Shown: positions 1 to 9,852 of the stretch, piece after piece | Layout: every line of letters starts with the position of its first letter | How positions within the stretch are numbered: the first letter of the stretch is position 1 | Assembly (NCBI GenBank): GCA_039794405.1 | Contig: JBDIVL010000023.1 | Location: 6,012-70,011 of the forward strand | Direction of reading: 5' to 3' | Length of the DNA stretch: 64,000 nt | Origin: JBDIVL01 sp039794405 | GTDB lineage: Bacteria; Planctomycetota; Brocadiia; Brocadiales; Brocadiaceae | Notes under the pieces: generated by a model | What the model was told of the DNA's origin: nothing | Seen by the model: the letters and a program-made list of their open reading frames with translations, nothing else | The model's database searches: none | Program-made: the position numbers and the translations under genes

Positions 1-3000
1 TCATTGAGCCTATAAGGAATTGAAACAAATTGACCAGAAACGGTCAGATTTTAACGGTTTTCTATTTCATTGAGCCTATAAGGAATTGAAACTTCAAATT
101 CCTTCTATGAAGTTGAATCCAGCCCAGAATTTCATTGAGCCTATAAGGAATTGAAACCTCATTACTGTTACTGTTTTGTTGTTTATGTTACTATTTCATT
201 GAGCCTATAAGGAATTGAAACAAATTATCCTAAACTCTTTTTAAAACTGTTTATGAAATTTCATTGAGCCTATAAGGAATTGAAACAGTAACTGTGCACT
301 TCTTTTATAGTCATCTTTTAAATATTTCATTGAGCCTATAAGGAATTGAAACTCTCTTCGTGTGTTACCCTAATAAAGACATAATCTTTATTTCATTGAG
401 CCTATAAGGAATTGAAACTGCTGTCCAGGAGTCGAATACTATTGTCTTGTATTTGATTTCATTGAGCCTATAAGGAATTGAAACCAGAACGATAGCTATC
501 TTTGATTTAACGACATAAAATTTCATTGAGCCTATAAGGAATTGAAACAGCTAAGGCAAGAGATCATAGACAGCATGCAGATGATTTCATTGAGCCTATA
601 AGGAATTGAAACGTCATCGTGGGGGATGAAGAGGTAGGCCTTTCTATATTTCATTGAGCCTATAAGGAATTGAAACGGTAAGGAAGTTATTTTTCTCAAG
701 GTCGTACCCTATTTCATTGAGCCTATAAGGAATTGAAACGTACGATCCGCCCCGGTTCGCTATCTGCATCAACTATTTCATTGAGCCTATAAGGAATTGA
801 AACGGTTTTAAGGCTTGGGATCCACTTCCCATTATCCATTTCATTGAGCCTATAAGGAATTGAAACGGGTGAGGGAGCATAATATAGCGGGTCCTTCTGG
901 CATTTCATTGAGCCTATAAGGAATTGAAACAAGACTTACGAAACCCACCGGCAATGGGGCATCAATATTTCATTGAGCCTATAAGGAATTGAAACACCAA
1001 TTAGTTTACTTATTTTTGGAGTAAATCCACATTTCATTGAGCCTATAAGGAATTGAAACCTGCTACCAGCAGGCAGCAACCGATAAAATTTGCTTATATT
1101 TCATTGAGCCTATAAGGAATTGAAACTCAGAAGGCATTTAAGGGAATCTACCGGGATAAGCATTTCATTGAGCCTATAAGGAATTGAAACGACAGTCCGG
1201 CTTATGGTAATCTAAGGGGTGCTATATTTCATTGAGCCTATAAGGAATTGAAACAGTAGATAAACGGGTTTCAGGCGTAAATCACGTGCGATTTCATTGA
1301 GCCTATAAGGAATTGAAACTAAGTATTATACAATCACTCAAATTAACTCCATACATTTCATTGAGCCTATAAGGAATTGAAACTAGGGTTGCTTCATAAG
1401 AAAAGCATTCTAAAGGGTATTTCATTGAGCCTATAAGGAATTGAAACTTTCCATCAGGGACATTGCTGCATCGATCATTGCAAATTTCATTGAGCCTATA
1501 AGGAATTGAAACTTGTATCATGACATATATACATTATTATAACGCCATAATTTCATTGAGCCTATAAGGAATTGAAACGGCTTGGCAAAGTGCATACCGA
1601 GAAGTCAGATACTATTTCATTGAGCCTATAAGGAATTGAAACTGATTTAGTACAGGATAATATGAGACTCAGGCAGACATATTTCATTGAGCCTATAAGG
1701 AATTGAAACGGTATTGATTGCAACATCCAGAAATAACAGATTCAATTTCATTGAGCCTATAAGGAATTGAAACTACCGATACCGTTGAAATAAACACGGG
1801 CGCCCCTAATTTCATTGAGCCTATAAGGAATTGAAACTCTTTACCACGAATCGAACCCGAAATAATACTATTATTTCATTGAGCCTATAAGGAATTGAAA
1901 CGGAAAATTTACAACAATGTGGAGAAAAGCAAAGAAATATTTCATTGAGCCTATAAGGAATTGAAACACTTATAACCATACATAATCCCTTTAACCGTCA
2001 GATTTCATTGAGCCTATAAGGAATTGAAACTTATATGTTCTTTATGTTCATCTTTCGCACCTTCCATTTCATTGAGCCTATAAGGAATTGAAACCTGCCT
2101 GCAGGCGCTTGATCTCCTTCTTCCTGTCGCATTTCATTGAGCCTATAAGGAATTGAAACGTAGTAGCACCCTTTATTGCTGGGACAACGTCAGCATTTCA
2201 TTGAGCCTATAAGGAATTGAAACCTTTTTAGATATGTTATTCCGTTTGTGCTGCAGGATTTCATTGAGCCTATAAGGAATTGAAACATTTACACAAGGCG
2301 AAAGAAAGATTTCTTATGCAGAATTTCATTGAGCCTATAAGGAATTGAAACTCGATATAATAAACCTTGCCAGGTCTACTTTTTCCATTTCATTGAGCCT
2401 ATAAGGAATTGAAACGATAATATCTCCAGAGCCATATAGAGAAAGCCATGATTTCATTGAGCCTATAAGGAATTGAAACTGGTTAGCAGATGAAGGCAGG
2501 AGTGTATTCCAATCAATATTTCATTGAGCCTATAAGGAATTGAAACTTGGAAATACTTTCCCTTTTGCAGTATGAAGACCGTATTTCATTGAGCCTATAA
2601 GGAATTGAAACGATTGCAGGAATGTGTAAGGTAGTGAAATTCAAGATTTCATTGAGCCTATAAGGAATTGAAACTTCGAAATCCTCGTGCGGTACCAGGA
2701 TGCCTTTTTTATTTCATTGAGCCTATAAGGAATTGAAACGGCCTTTTGCCATGATTTGAGATGATGATGTTTCAATTTCATTGAGCCTATAAGGAATTGA
2801 AACCCCAATGCTGGCCGTAAACAGTGCTGATGCCAATATTTCATTGAGCCTATAAGGAATTGAAACATAGGATATAACAGCATATTCAACCGCATGGGAA
2901 CATTTCATTGAGCCTATAAGGAATTGAAACGAGAATAGACATTACGAAAGGGTCAAACAAAGAACTATTTCATTGAGCCTATAAGGAATTGAAACGTAAT

Positions 3001-4036
3001 ACGCTCTATACAAAGATTAGAGAATGGACTGATTTCATTGAGCCTATAAGGAATTGAAACACGAGTCTTTTATCGGCAGGAATCGCTTTTAAATCATTTC
3101 ATTGAGCCTATAAGGAATTGAAACTAAGTGCCACAACAGGCTATGCGTTAACCCAAAACAATTTCATTGAGCCTATAAGGAATTGAAACTAGCAGACCAT
3201 TCCTTACCTTCAGTATTCATAGACGCATTTCATTGAGCCTATAAGGAATTGAAACCTATTGTGTATATTTTTTTTCTTTTTTCATAATCAAATTTCATTG
3301 AGCCTATAAGGAATTGAAACTTTATTATGTTTTATTAATATGCAAAATCGTTTCCAATTTCATTGAGCCTATAAGGAATTGAAACCATTAATGCAGCAGT
3401 TTTTATAAGTTCACATCCTATATTTCATTGAGCCTATAAGGAATTGAAACTCTAAAACATCATATAAAGACATTAGAGACGTTTTATTTCATTGAGCCTA
3501 TAAGGAATTGAAACAGTAATGTTGGTGTAGTTTTTTCCTTCGTACTCACATTTCATTGAGCCTATAAGGAATTGAAACTAAGATATCTGGACACTATGTC
3601 GGCAAAATGACTATTCCATTTCATTGAGCCTATAAGGAATTGAAACGTTCGATATGGAAGTAGAAGAAGAGAAGAACGGAGATTTCATTGAGCCTATAAG
3701 GAATTGAAACGCAAGAATGCCGAGATCGTCCAGCAGATAATCAGGATTTCATTGAGCCTATAAGGAATTGAAACAAGATTGCTGAAGCCCAAGCGTAATC
3801 GTTCCAACAGTATTTCATTGAGCCTATAAGGAATTGAAACTTGGCATTCTTGATGCCTAAAAGCTCCCATGCGTAAATTTCATTGAGCCTATAAGGAATT
3901 GAAACTACGCTGCACTATTAAGAGCAATCTGATTTCTTGATCATTTCATTGAGCCTATAAGGAATTGAAACACGGAACGATAAAGGCCACCAGCGCATTC
4001 GATGAAGATTTCATTGAGCCTATAAGGAATTGAAAC
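1..4036 (+). CRISPR. CRISPR array, distal part: 63 repeats, 62 spacers
   Basis: A 29-base repeat beginning ATTTCATTGAGCC and ending GGAATTGAAAC recurs 63 times; the first copy lacks its first three bases because the window begins inside it, and the last is 4008-4036. Spacers are 34-39 bases (mostly 35-36), giving a period near 65. Every copy I read is identical, including the last, and I saw no duplicated spacer. The 3' end ATTGAAAC matches the 8-base crRNA 5' handle common in type I-B and type III systems, so the array is probably transcribed on the plus strand with leader and newest spacers to the left of the window. No cas gene lies within the window. Short reading frames across the array are translations of the repeat and are not genes. 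Confidence 0.99.
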
Positions 4037-4699
4037 GCCGTAGGGGCGGGTTTAAAACCCGCCCCTACAAATAGTCCTATAAAAACAAAATGTCATTTTT
4101 GTGATTTTGGAAAGTCCTCTATTTTCTTAGAAATACCGCTCTGCTCTATGACATTTTGTTTTTAAGACCACTCTATTACAAAAATCTCACACGACAAGAA
4201 TTTCAAAAGTTGTAACAGATAAAATAACGGTGGTATAACTTAAGCCCGAAGGGCTGGCATGATTATCAATAAAAAAAATAACGGCAAATCCCAAGGGGAT
4301 GTCATCTCTTCACAGGTTTCCCATGCCACTCCTTCTGGGTTCAAAACCTTTCTTTTGTTTTTTGCTATAATCATGACATCCATTCAGGATCGGAAAACAA
4401 AAATACTTTGATGCTATAGTCTCTCCATCTCTTTGAGATTAGGAAACTGAAAAGAAATCAAGCCTTTGTAATGCTAAAAAGAACTATCGCTTTTATAATC
4501 TTTAGAAATGCTGTGTTTTCCCCGAAAACCTGCTACACTATGTGATATTTTGTTTTGAGATCACTATACAAAGATTTTGAATGAAGGAAAAATCCGACTC
4601 CCGTATTCTGCTTTTCAATCTCATCCCTCTCATACAGACTTAGAACTACAAGGTCTTGACACATTTTTTAAAAGGCATGCTGCTTTTCCTGCTGCATCG
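4037..4699. other. Gene-free region with inverted and degenerate direct repeats
   Basis: No credible gene is seen. A 15-base perfect inverted repeat (4081-4095, AAAAACAAAATGTCA, against 4149-4163) encloses 53 bases. The segment from about 4145 (CTATGACATTTTGTTTTTAAG, then ACCACTCTATTACAAA) is loosely repeated from about 4538 (CTATGTGATATTTTG, then GATCACTATACAAAG), which suggests an old duplicated element. Confidence 0.6.
4040..4068. repeat. 29-base near-perfect palindrome after the last CRISPR repeat
   Basis: Two 14-base arms, GTAGGGGCGGGTTT and its complement, flank a single central base, starting three bases after the final CRISPR repeat. It is GC-rich in AT-rich surroundings and has no strong T-tract, so it could be a dispersed palindromic repeat or could end transcription of the array. 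Confidence 0.85.
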
Positions 4700-5596
4700 T
4701 TAGTTTAGCTGCACCCTTTGCTTCAAATGACGCAATTGATTCTTAAAGGAATCTGACTCCACGATTTCTTTAATAAAAGTAAATGACCATACCTTGGAAA
4801 GCCCCGTGTTTTCTTCAAATAAAATGCGAATACGGCCGGTTTTTGTGCTTACCGCCTTTTCCTGGTAAGGAATGTATGCACCGACTACGCCAACGAGTCT
4901 GCACTCTGACGGAACGAAATCCCCTTCAACGATGTAGGGATCTGTATGTGAATTTACCGGAAAGGGTTTGATAAAAACAGGACTGCCACTGTTTCCCGGA
5001 AAAACGAATCCGTCCATATAAAACGTCTTATCATCGTTCACTAAACTTACAATCCCATTCCGCGTAATCGGAAATATCTTCTTCTCAAATTTAATCCCCG
5101 GCTGATAGGATAAATAAAAAATGTCACACAGCTCAAACAACCTGCCTGTACTGCAAAACATGTTATCAGGGATGGTTTTTACATCATCTTTTCTTTTTAC
5201 TAAGGGAAAAGGGATTAACGCAATATCAACACACTCATTATTATGGAATACCCAGTGTACCCCATTCTTCTTCTTTATATCATCTATGGAACGCGAGGCA
5301 ATCTTACCGTCAATTGTGTTAAAAAAAACAAATAATCCTTTATCAATAAATTTGCCGGTAAACTTACTATCTACGTTTTCCATCACAACATGTTTTGCTG
5401 TAACCAGGTGAATTACACCCTGAATATTTACCAAAAAACCGGTAGCATACGGATAATACTCCCCTTGATCGCTCATATTGCCCAAGAATACAACCGTTCT
5501 TTTTATTGTATTGTAAAACTCTTTACCCATTGCGTAAGAAACTGATGCGGGAAGAAGGCAAAAAATGATAATTACCGCTACGAATCTCAGAATCAC
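4700..5596 (-). CDS. Secreted trypsin-like serine protease
   Basis: 298 residues. A hydrophobic N-terminus (about 1-22, ending SVSYA) looks like a cleavable signal peptide, so it should act outside the cytoplasm. The chymotrypsin-fold triad is visible in order: His69 in TAKHV, Asp124 in VDIALIP and Ser203 in GNSGSP. The spacing and the GNSGSP motif fit the S1/DegP-like trypsin-like peptidase group, but there is no PDZ domain after the protease domain, unlike DegP. It stands alone about 660 bases from the CRISPR array and transcribes towards it. Its substrate is unknown. The catalytic class is well supported; the signal peptide makes a role in CRISPR defence unlikely. Confidence 0.85.
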   Translation of the reverse strand: MILRFVAVIIIFCLLPASVSYAMGKEFYNTIKRTVVFLGNMSDQGEYYPYATGFLVNIQGVIHLVTAKHVVMENVDSKFTGKFIDKGLFVFFNTIDGKIASRSIDDIKKKNGVHWVFHNNECVDIALIPFPLVKRKDDVKTIPDNMFCSTGRLFELCDIFYLSYQPGIKFEKKIFPITRNGIVSLVNDDKTFYMDGFVFPGNSGSPVFIKPFPVNSHTDPYIVEGDFVPSECRLVGVVGAYIPYQEKAVSTKTGRIRILFEENTGLSKVWSFTFIKEIVESDSFKNQLRHLKQRVQLN

Positions 5597-5676
5597 CGAA
5601 ATGTCTCCTCATTTACAGATATTTTTGAAAATAACGAAATTGTTTATGCATAATAATAGCAATTTATTTATCTACG

Positions 5677-5958
5677 TCAATTAATATCTGTTCCCTTAAA
5701 AACAAATGCCGTTTGTTTTTGGACCACATACGGATAAAATGGATGAATATGCAGATAATCATCCATATCCTGAAAAAGCTCGGTAAAATTTGTCCACCGG
5801 AATGTGTGGTTCACATTATCCGGATCGGTCAAAGGGTTAGGGAAAACCGCAGGATGTTCCTCCATAAAGGAGCGTGGCACAAGTTCAAAGGTTATGCCTA
5901 CAGCCAGATGCATAAAATGAAATGGAAAAGGCGGGAAGGTAAGCAAAAAGCGACACAT
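5677..5958 (-). CDS. Unrecognised small ORF, possibly a gene remnant
   Basis: 93 residues at most. I do not recognise it. The C-terminal two thirds (from MEEHPAVFP onward) has a protein-like mix rich in aromatic and acidic residues (FRWTNF, DMDDYLHIHPFYPY), which suggests a real or recently lost coding sequence. The N-terminal part is low-complexity, no clear ribosome-binding site is seen, and stop codons lie just upstream. A reading frame on the opposite strand covers nearly the same bases but looks less protein-like. It may be a fragment of a larger gene. Confidence 0.3.
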   Translation of the reverse strand: MCRFLLTFPPFPFHFMHLAVGITFELVPRSFMEEHPAVFPNPLTDPDNVNHTFRWTNFTELFQDMDDYLHIHPFYPYVVQKQTAFVFKGTDIN

Positions 5959-6006
5959 TTTTACTACGTACTGCCTACTTAAGCAAATAAAAGTGAAAAA
6001 TTACCA

Positions 6007-6621
6007 TTATTTATTCGGTTGTACTGAATCGTCTATCCCTTGATTTGCCAGGATATCGGCATGGACATTTTCCTCCCTCCGTACATGACAAATTTTCCAC
6101 GCAGGTATTTTCTGTAAAATGGCTATAAGCTCGTTGTAGAGCGGTAAAATACCCGGACTTTTTACCCGGTATGCACCATTGAGCTGTTTTACCAGGAGTT
6201 CACTATCGGTTTTAAAGGTTACTTTTTTGGTCCGATATGCAAGGGCCTTTTGGGCTGCCAGTATCATGGCCTGATATTCGGCAACATTATTCGTGGATTC
6301 TCCTATAAACCGGCACAACTCTTCAACACGATGATAATCCTTGTCGTAGATAACGACACCGATGCCTGCCTTGCCTGGATTCCCCCTTGATGCTCCGTCG
6401 GTGTGGATGATAAGTTCCCGGAATTCTTCCTGTTTCGAATGTGTAACATGCTCCGGTGAAGCGATATCAGATCGTATTTTCTTTTTTCCGATTTCAGAAA
6501 TCTCCTGGAAGAACGCATGAACTATTTCTTTTGTAAGCGAAGGGTTTTCCTTCATCAATTTTTCCGTATCCAGGTATCTGGGTATTAGCATTATAAATTC
6601 CTGTAAGGATATATTTCCCAT
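6007..6621 (-). CDS. Ribonuclease HI family protein
   Basis: 204 residues. The C-terminal about 130 residues form an RNase H type 1 domain that cleaves RNA in RNA-DNA hybrids using two metal ions. The catalytic carboxylates can be picked out: Asp75 in HTDGASRGNPG, Glu115 in NNVAEYQAM, Asp139 in KTDSELL and Asp189 in NVHADILAN. The GNPGKAGIG segment and the shortened basic-protrusion region resemble the compact YpdQ/archaeal-like group rather than E. coli RnhA. The N-terminal about 65 residues are a helical extension I do not recognise. It lies just downstream of the MBL-fold gene on the same strand, with a 56-base gap. Confidence 0.88.
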   Translation of the reverse strand: MGNISLQEFIMLIPRYLDTEKLMKENPSLTKEIVHAFFQEISEIGKKKIRSDIASPEHVTHSKQEEFRELIIHTDGASRGNPGKAGIGVVIYDKDYHRVEELCRFIGESTNNVAEYQAMILAAQKALAYRTKKVTFKTDSELLVKQLNGAYRVKSPGILPLYNELIAILQKIPAWKICHVRREENVHADILANQGIDDSVQPNK

Positions 6622-6677
6622 ATATTGAAATCTATCAGGGTTGAGGTTTTGTCAAAATTAAGAATAGAAGGCAACCA

Positions 6678-7313
6678 TTATCCAAAAAATGGATTATGTT
6701 GTTTTTCCTCGCCTATCGTGGTAAATGGACCATGTCCCGGATAAACAATTACATGGTCTTTTAAAGTAAACAGGCGTGTCTTTATTGAATTGATTAGCTT
6801 CGTGTATGAACCACCGTAGAGATCGGTCCTTCCAATTGAACCGGCAAAGAGAGTATCTCCAACAAATACTATGTTATTCATGAGGAAACATACACTGCCG
6901 GGAGAGTGTCCAGGGGTGTGTATAACCCGTATAACTGCATCTCCAACGGCGATTTCCTGGTTATCCATAAGCGGTTTATATACTTCAGGCCTGGGAATAG
7001 GCGGCAGGCCAAAGGCATTTGACGTGTCATCTAAATAATCAAGGAGTGGTATATCTTCCTGATGGAGGAGAAATTTTGCACCAGTTACATCCTGTAAACC
7101 CTTCACACCACCCACATGATCAAAATGGGCGTGTGTGTTTAAGAGAAATTCCAGGGTAAGGTTGTGTCTTTTTAAAATACCAAGAATTTCTTCCGGCTCT
7201 CCACCAGCATCAATTACCACTGCAGCATTGGTTTTTCGGGAACCAATAATGTAAGCGTTAACGTCTAATGGCCCAACTGTCAGCGTTTCAAAGATTATAT
7301 CCGGTAAATTCAT
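6678..7313 (-). CDS. MBL-fold metallo-hydrolase (glyoxalase II-like)
   Basis: 211 residues, a single metallo-beta-lactamase domain. The metal-binding motif NTHAHFDHVGG supplies His61, His63, Asp65 and His66; the later ligands are in HTPGHSPGS, GDTLFAGSIGR and the C-terminal YPGHG. The compact single-domain form matches the bacterial YcbL/type II glyoxalase II-like hydrolases, which hydrolyse thioesters such as S-lactoylglutathione, but the substrate here is inferred only from the family. The start codon overlaps the stop of the upstream zinc-ribbon gene (TAATG), so the two are translationally coupled. Confidence 0.88.
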   Translation of the reverse strand: MNLPDIIFETLTVGPLDVNAYIIGSRKTNAAVVIDAGGEPEEILGILKRHNLTLEFLLNTHAHFDHVGGVKGLQDVTGAKFLLHQEDIPLLDYLDDTSNAFGLPPIPRPEVYKPLMDNQEIAVGDAVIRVIHTPGHSPGSVCFLMNNIVFVGDTLFAGSIGRTDLYGGSYTKLINSIKTRLFTLKDHVIVYPGHGPFTTIGEEKQHNPFFG

Positions 7314-7555
7314 TATTTCGCGAATTGGATCTTGCAGTAGTATGAGAATGCATTTTTATTAAACAGCTCATTTTCAGTCAGTTTCCTGACGTCAATGGTC
7401 TCTTTTGCAAATGTACCGTGACATCTCCTGCATTTCCACAGCTCGTGACCTTTAAACAATCCCTTCTGCCTCTGTATGCCGATAAATATAAAGTTATTCC
7501 CATGGCAATTAGGGCATAAAAATTCATTTTGCATAATATTTTCTTTTAAAACCAT
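7313..7555 (-). CDS. Small zinc-ribbon protein
   Basis: About 80 residues from the ATG at 7555. I chose this start over an upstream frame because GGGAGGTG lies seven bases before it. Two Cys pairs, CPNCHG near the N-terminus and CRRCHG about 28 residues later, form a likely zinc ribbon; a basic middle and a C-terminal ELFNKNAFSYYCK tail follow. I cannot assign a function. Its stop overlaps the start of the MBL hydrolase by one base, so the two are co-expressed. Confidence 0.7.
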   Translation of the reverse strand: MVLKENIMQNEFLCPNCHGNNFIFIGIQRQKGLFKGHELWKCRRCHGTFAKETIDVRKLTENELFNKNAFSYYCKIQFAK

Positions 7556-8132
7556 AATTGACACCTCCCCTCGTAAAACCATCGGACAAAACGTTGAAAC
7601 AGTCTAAAAATCTGGATATATATTCTAAAATATTCTCAAATAACCCTTCTCTTTCTTGTTACTAGTTGAAACATAATTACCTTTATTTGCAATATCCCTT
7701 GAATGCGCGTACTCTAAAAACAACCGGTAATTCATGTATTTTACCCATATACCAAGGTATCAAGTTGTTTTAGTTCTCTGTTCACAAGAAAAGCACACAT
7801 TTGTTGAACATAAGTAACAATAATATTCACAACAATTATCATGCCACATCCATGGCATCAAAAATTCTGAAATGTTCATTTGAGGCGACGGACTGCCTGA
7901 TAAAAATTATCATACAAATATCCGGTTATTCTACGAACTTTTACCCCGGTTTTTATCCTAATGAGTTCGTCAGTAGTATTATTATCGGAATTCTATCAGG
8001 AAAATTCAAGATAATCCGAATGCCCCATCTGAAAAATCTCCGTTCTCTTCTCTGTTTTATTGGTCTGAATCTTTAGCCCACCTGGAATTATTGTATTTAC
8101 AACCCCTCGGATTTTATTATTATATATATGTC
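7556..8132. other. Gene-free region between divergent genes
   Basis: AT-rich intergenic DNA separates the divergent zinc-ribbon and Lon-like genes and should hold both promoters. The one longer plus-strand frame here (7801-8076) has poor start context and low-complexity composition, so I do not call it. No clear hairpin or riboswitch was seen. Confidence 0.5.
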
Positions 8133-9047
8133 ATGAACTTCTCTGCAAAGCAACACTTAAAAATAGGAAATCATATAAAATACATAGATGAGATCCTTCA
8201 TAAATGTGATAAAGGGATAGAGTATTGTAAGATTTGTCAAAACGAGTTTGTATGCTCTGAATTAGAAAAAGATGACTTTGGGTTGGAGGATTCAGGTATA
8301 TCAGATATATTAGCTGCTATCCAACAGACCTTAAATAAAATTCCCGGTTATTTAAACCCTGATAAAAGAAAAGAACTTAAAGAACACATCAAACGATATA
8401 TTCATGAATCTCCTGTCCATGAAAGGGATATTTGGGAGGATAGTATTCTCAATATATTACTCGATGAAAAGCTTGCCAATCCATTCTATAAACCTAAGGC
8501 AAGAATCGGTACGGTCAGGACACTCCTCACCTGTAACGACAGGATTAGTTTTTCTCCGTGCTTAGAATGTATATACCTTGAAAATGAGCACTTGATGCCT
8601 GATTCAACAATCCTGCATTGTGAGACTACGTTAAAAAGCACGGAGGCAGTAAACCAGTTCATTCGGGATAAACATATGGGTCTTGCCATCCCGTTTATGA
8701 CGGGTCATATAAGGTACTGTTTTGAAAAAGGCATCACGGACATATTACCATATAGCAACATAAACGATATAGGGCTTGCAGCCGCCTTATGTTATTATAG
8801 TACACTTGCGAAGTTGATCATTCCGGAAAACATTGTTGTAACAGGCGGACTGGATAATCAGGGTAAGGTACTTCAAGTAAATTCTTTAGACGGCAAAATA
8901 GAAACAGTTTTGAGAGAATTGCATTTTGTAGAGGAAATTATCATTCCAAAAGGTCATTCGTTAAACATTTTCATCCCTGAAAGCGTAAAAATAGTTGAAG
9001 TCGATAATTTCGAACAAACGATAGATATCATCTGTAAAAAACGATGA
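8133..9047 (+). CDS. Lon-protease-domain-like protein lacking the catalytic dyad
   Basis: 304 residues from the ATG at 8133; a TTG 14 codons earlier is also possible. The N-terminal half is novel to me and carries Cys clusters (YCKICQNEFVCSE; later SFSPCLECIYLE), possibly a metal site. The C-terminal about 120 residues read like the S16 Lon proteolytic fold: DIGLAAALCYYSTLAKLIIPENIVVTG followed by GLDNQGKVLQVNSLDGK and EEIIIPK, which lines up with Lon's SAGVALA, TGEI-x-LRG-x-VLPVGG and ILP. The catalytic Ser position appears to be Gly and the Lys position in GGIKEK appears to be Asp, so I expect no peptidase activity. A regulator or substrate-binding role is possible. It is monocistronic. Confidence 0.6.
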   Translation: MNFSAKQHLKIGNHIKYIDEILHKCDKGIEYCKICQNEFVCSELEKDDFGLEDSGISDILAAIQQTLNKIPGYLNPDKRKELKEHIKRYIHESPVHERDIWEDSILNILLDEKLANPFYKPKARIGTVRTLLTCNDRISFSPCLECIYLENEHLMPDSTILHCETTLKSTEAVNQFIRDKHMGLAIPFMTGHIRYCFEKGITDILPYSNINDIGLAAALCYYSTLAKLIIPENIVVTGGLDNQGKVLQVNSLDGKIETVLRELHFVEEIIIPKGHSLNIFIPESVKIVEVDNFEQTIDIICKKR

Positions 9048-9231
9048 TTTAATGTAATGTTATAGTATCCCATTTAGGAATAGGTTTTTACATTTTCTGT
9101 CAAAATATGCAGCCGCCGCTCCCCTGTGGTCGGCCAATAGCGGGATAAACCAACCCCACGCCATGTTTTTTGATTTATTCAGACCAGCAAATCTTCAAAC
9201 AAATTTCTCATACGTAGCGGGAGGTTCCACT

Positions 9232-9678
9232 ATGGCAAAACGTTTCTTCACTATTTCACTAACTTTATTACTGATTGTCGGCTTATGGGCCGGTAAAGCT
9301 ATTGCAGATGCATCAAAAAACAAACTGCCTCATAATATTGAACTCTTATCAAACCAGAGAATCGGTGTAGACCGTCGCAGCGGGGTAGATATGTATAAAA
9401 CACCTTTTGGCAAAATCGAGTTTTTAATAAGCCAAACAGCCGGCTTAGGATACGGACGCCCGGGTACCGAAGAATTTCTTAACGCTGAGATTATTATTAA
9501 ACTGCAGAATGATAGTAATACCTATGGGTTTAGCTTACCTTCTCTTGAAACGAGCGGACCCAGGGGAGCGATGTACGACACCCTCATGGCGGCACTTATT
9601 CATGATCTCCATGTGGAAATCATCTATTATGAAAAGGCAGGAACAAAGCAAATAATAAGAGTTACTGTTAAGAAGTAA
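9232..9678 (+). CDS. Exported protein of unknown function
   Basis: 148 residues from the ATG at 9232, which has GGGAGGT seven bases upstream; a longer in-frame start at 9163 lacks such a site. Residues 1-23 form a classic signal peptide (MAKRF, a hydrophobic stretch of Leu/Ile/Val, then AIADA). The mature part has no motif I recognise; it contains SQTAGLGYGRPGTEEF and ends in a beta-rich segment with basic residues. Probably a small periplasmic or intracytoplasmic-compartment protein. Confidence 0.7.
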   Translation: MAKRFFTISLTLLLIVGLWAGKAIADASKNKLPHNIELLSNQRIGVDRRSGVDMYKTPFGKIEFLISQTAGLGYGRPGTEEFLNAEIIIKLQNDSNTYGFSLPSLETSGPRGAMYDTLMAALIHDLHVEIIYYEKAGTKQIIRVTVKK

Positions 9679-9852
9679 ATAACTGGGTAATTACAGAAGA
9701 TACAGAATACGGATTACAGGACGTAGATTACCGACAAAACCAATAATAACTCATGACCATAAACAACCGCTAATAACCAATAACGAGAAAGAAGAACTAC
9801 CCTTTCTATGCATTCTGCAATTGATCATTAACGTTACTTTACCGGCAATACC

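Noticed and set aside
723..2908. Small proteins with repeating SIPYRLNE or FQFLIGSMK segments in the CRISPR region
   Set aside because: They are translations of the CRISPR repeat on the reverse strand and end at array-dependent stops; not genes.
4700..5596. A CRISPR-linked protease (as in type III-E systems of anammox bacteria)
   Set aside because: The protein has a signal peptide and an ordinary trypsin-like fold, it is not a CHAT-type protease, and no gRAMP or other cas gene is present in the window.
5713..5982. Plus-strand frame opposite the 5677-5958 frame
   Set aside because: Its composition is irregular (many Met, Ile, Lys, His runs) and it lacks a ribosome-binding site; the minus-strand frame looks more like protein.
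7801..8076. 91-residue frame upstream of the Lon-like gene
   Set aside because: No start signal, low-complexity Asn/Ile content, and it covers what should be a promoter region.
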